From: Odobenus rosmarus divergens
Taxonomy: Eukaryota > Chordata > Mammalia > Carnivora > Odobenidae
Length of the DNA stretch: 64,000 nt
Direction of reading: 5' to 3'
Assembly (NCBI RefSeq): GCF_000321225.1
Contig: NW_004451879.1
Span: 124,001 to 188,000, forward strand
Shown here: one piece after another, positions 63,440 through 64,000 of the stretch
Layout of the letters: every line of letters starts with the position of its first letter
How positions within the stretch are numbered: position 1 is the first letter of the stretch
Notes under the pieces: generated by a model
The model's input: only the letters and a program-made list of their open reading frames with translations
The model's database searches: none
Told to the model about the DNA's origin: nothing
Position numbers and translations under genes: made by a program

Positions 63440-64000
63440 CTAAGGAAAAGATGAAAAAAAGCGTGTTTACTGAAATCTCATCAAAGCAAGACTTTACCTT
63501 CTAAGAACTTCCTTGAGCAATACTATTTATTTATTTTTATTTTTTATTTTTTTAAAGATTTTATTTATTTATTTGACAGAGACAGACACAGCGAGAGCAG
63601 GAACACAAGCAGCGGGAGTGGGAGAGGGAGAAGCAGCCTTCCTGCTGAGCAGGGAGCCTGATGTGGGGCTCTATCCCAGGACCCTGGGACCATGACCTGA
63701 GCCGAAGGCAGGCGCTTAACGACTGAGCCACCCAGGCGCCCCAGCAATACTATTTAAAGACCAGTACCTGCTTTGTATAGAAGCCATTCACTCAATCGAC
63801 ACAAATAACATAAACAAAAACAATGACTGAACTGTCCATCTACTTAATAAGCTTTCTTCCAAAAACAATTAGTGAAATGGAAAGACTTGACCTTATATTC
63901 CAGGGTTGTAGTTTACAAGCCCAATAGCCATAGCAAATTAACTTCTCAGTGGCTAACTTATCCTATCTGTAAAAATAGAGGCTATAATTTCCTATGTTCC
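63440..64000. other. SPINK5: Intron upstream of module 1 (partial)
   Basis: Contains a reverse SINE (63530-63742). The exon for the signal peptide and N-terminus is not in the window. Confidence 0.8.
63530..63742 (-). mobile_element. Carnivore tRNA-Lys SINE, reverse
   Basis: Runs from TTTAAAGATTTTATTTATTT to GAGCCACCCAGGCGCCCC. A perfect 14-bp target duplication AGCAATACTATTTA lies at 63516-63529 and 63743-63756. Confidence 0.96.

Noticed and set aside
1..64000. A novel multi-gene system
   Set aside because: The only supported gene is SPINK5. All other structure is explained by known repeat classes or is unassigned intronic DNA.

Overview
The window is mammalian nuclear DNA holding most of one gene on the minus strand: SPINK5, which encodes LEKTI, the secreted multidomain Kazal-type serine protease inhibitor of stratified epithelia. 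Twenty-eight coding exons can be placed to the base, from 63439 (5' side of the gene) down to 2305 (3' side). They form LEKTI modules 1 to 14. The signal-peptide exon lies to the right of the window and the module 15 / C-terminal exons lie to the left. No second gene was found.

Each module uses two exons. The first is always 128 nt and carries the Kazal fold; the second is a linker of 49 to 109 nt rich in Glu, Lys and Arg. Every Kazal exon starts in phase 0 and ends two bases into a codon, and every linker exon supplies the third base and ends in phase 0. The exons total 2883 nt, or 961 codons. Module 2 has six cysteines; the other thirteen have four. Modules 3-12 and 14 carry Cys-Thr-Arg-Glu at the reactive loop (P1 Arg). 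Modules 1, 2 and 13 differ, with P1 Gln, Phe and Lys. Several linkers carry basic Arg/Lys motifs where furin-type cleavage would release single- and multi-domain inhibitors against kallikreins KLK5, KLK7 and KLK14.

The organism is probably an arctoid carnivore (bear, seal or mustelid type). Nineteen tRNA-Lys-type carnivore SINEs are present. Most show the GGCGCCTGGGTGGCTCAG head and AAATAAATAAATAAAATC tail, and the diagnostic dog SINEC_Cf and cat variants are absent.

Layout: 1-2304 is the intron before module 15, with an L2 and an L1 3' end. From 2305 to 45284 modules 14 to 2 are spaced by introns of 0.16-3.5 kb that hold SINEs, MER5A, MaLR-like LTR fragments, L2/MIR and one solo LTR. From 45285 to 61575 lies a single 16.3-kb intron between modules 1 and 2, filled with old L1 sequence, a Tigger1-type DNA transposon and two L1 3' ends. 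Module 1 is at 61576-63439.

The most interesting feature is the 3' edge of the module 13 linker. Its 5' splice site is poor (GTCATT), reading through gives a stop after three codons, and an AATAAA follows about 70 bases later. This arrangement would encode a LEKTI ending after module 13, like the known short isoform. I found no new type of biological system; the window is a well-conserved gene in ordinary repeat-rich intronic DNA.
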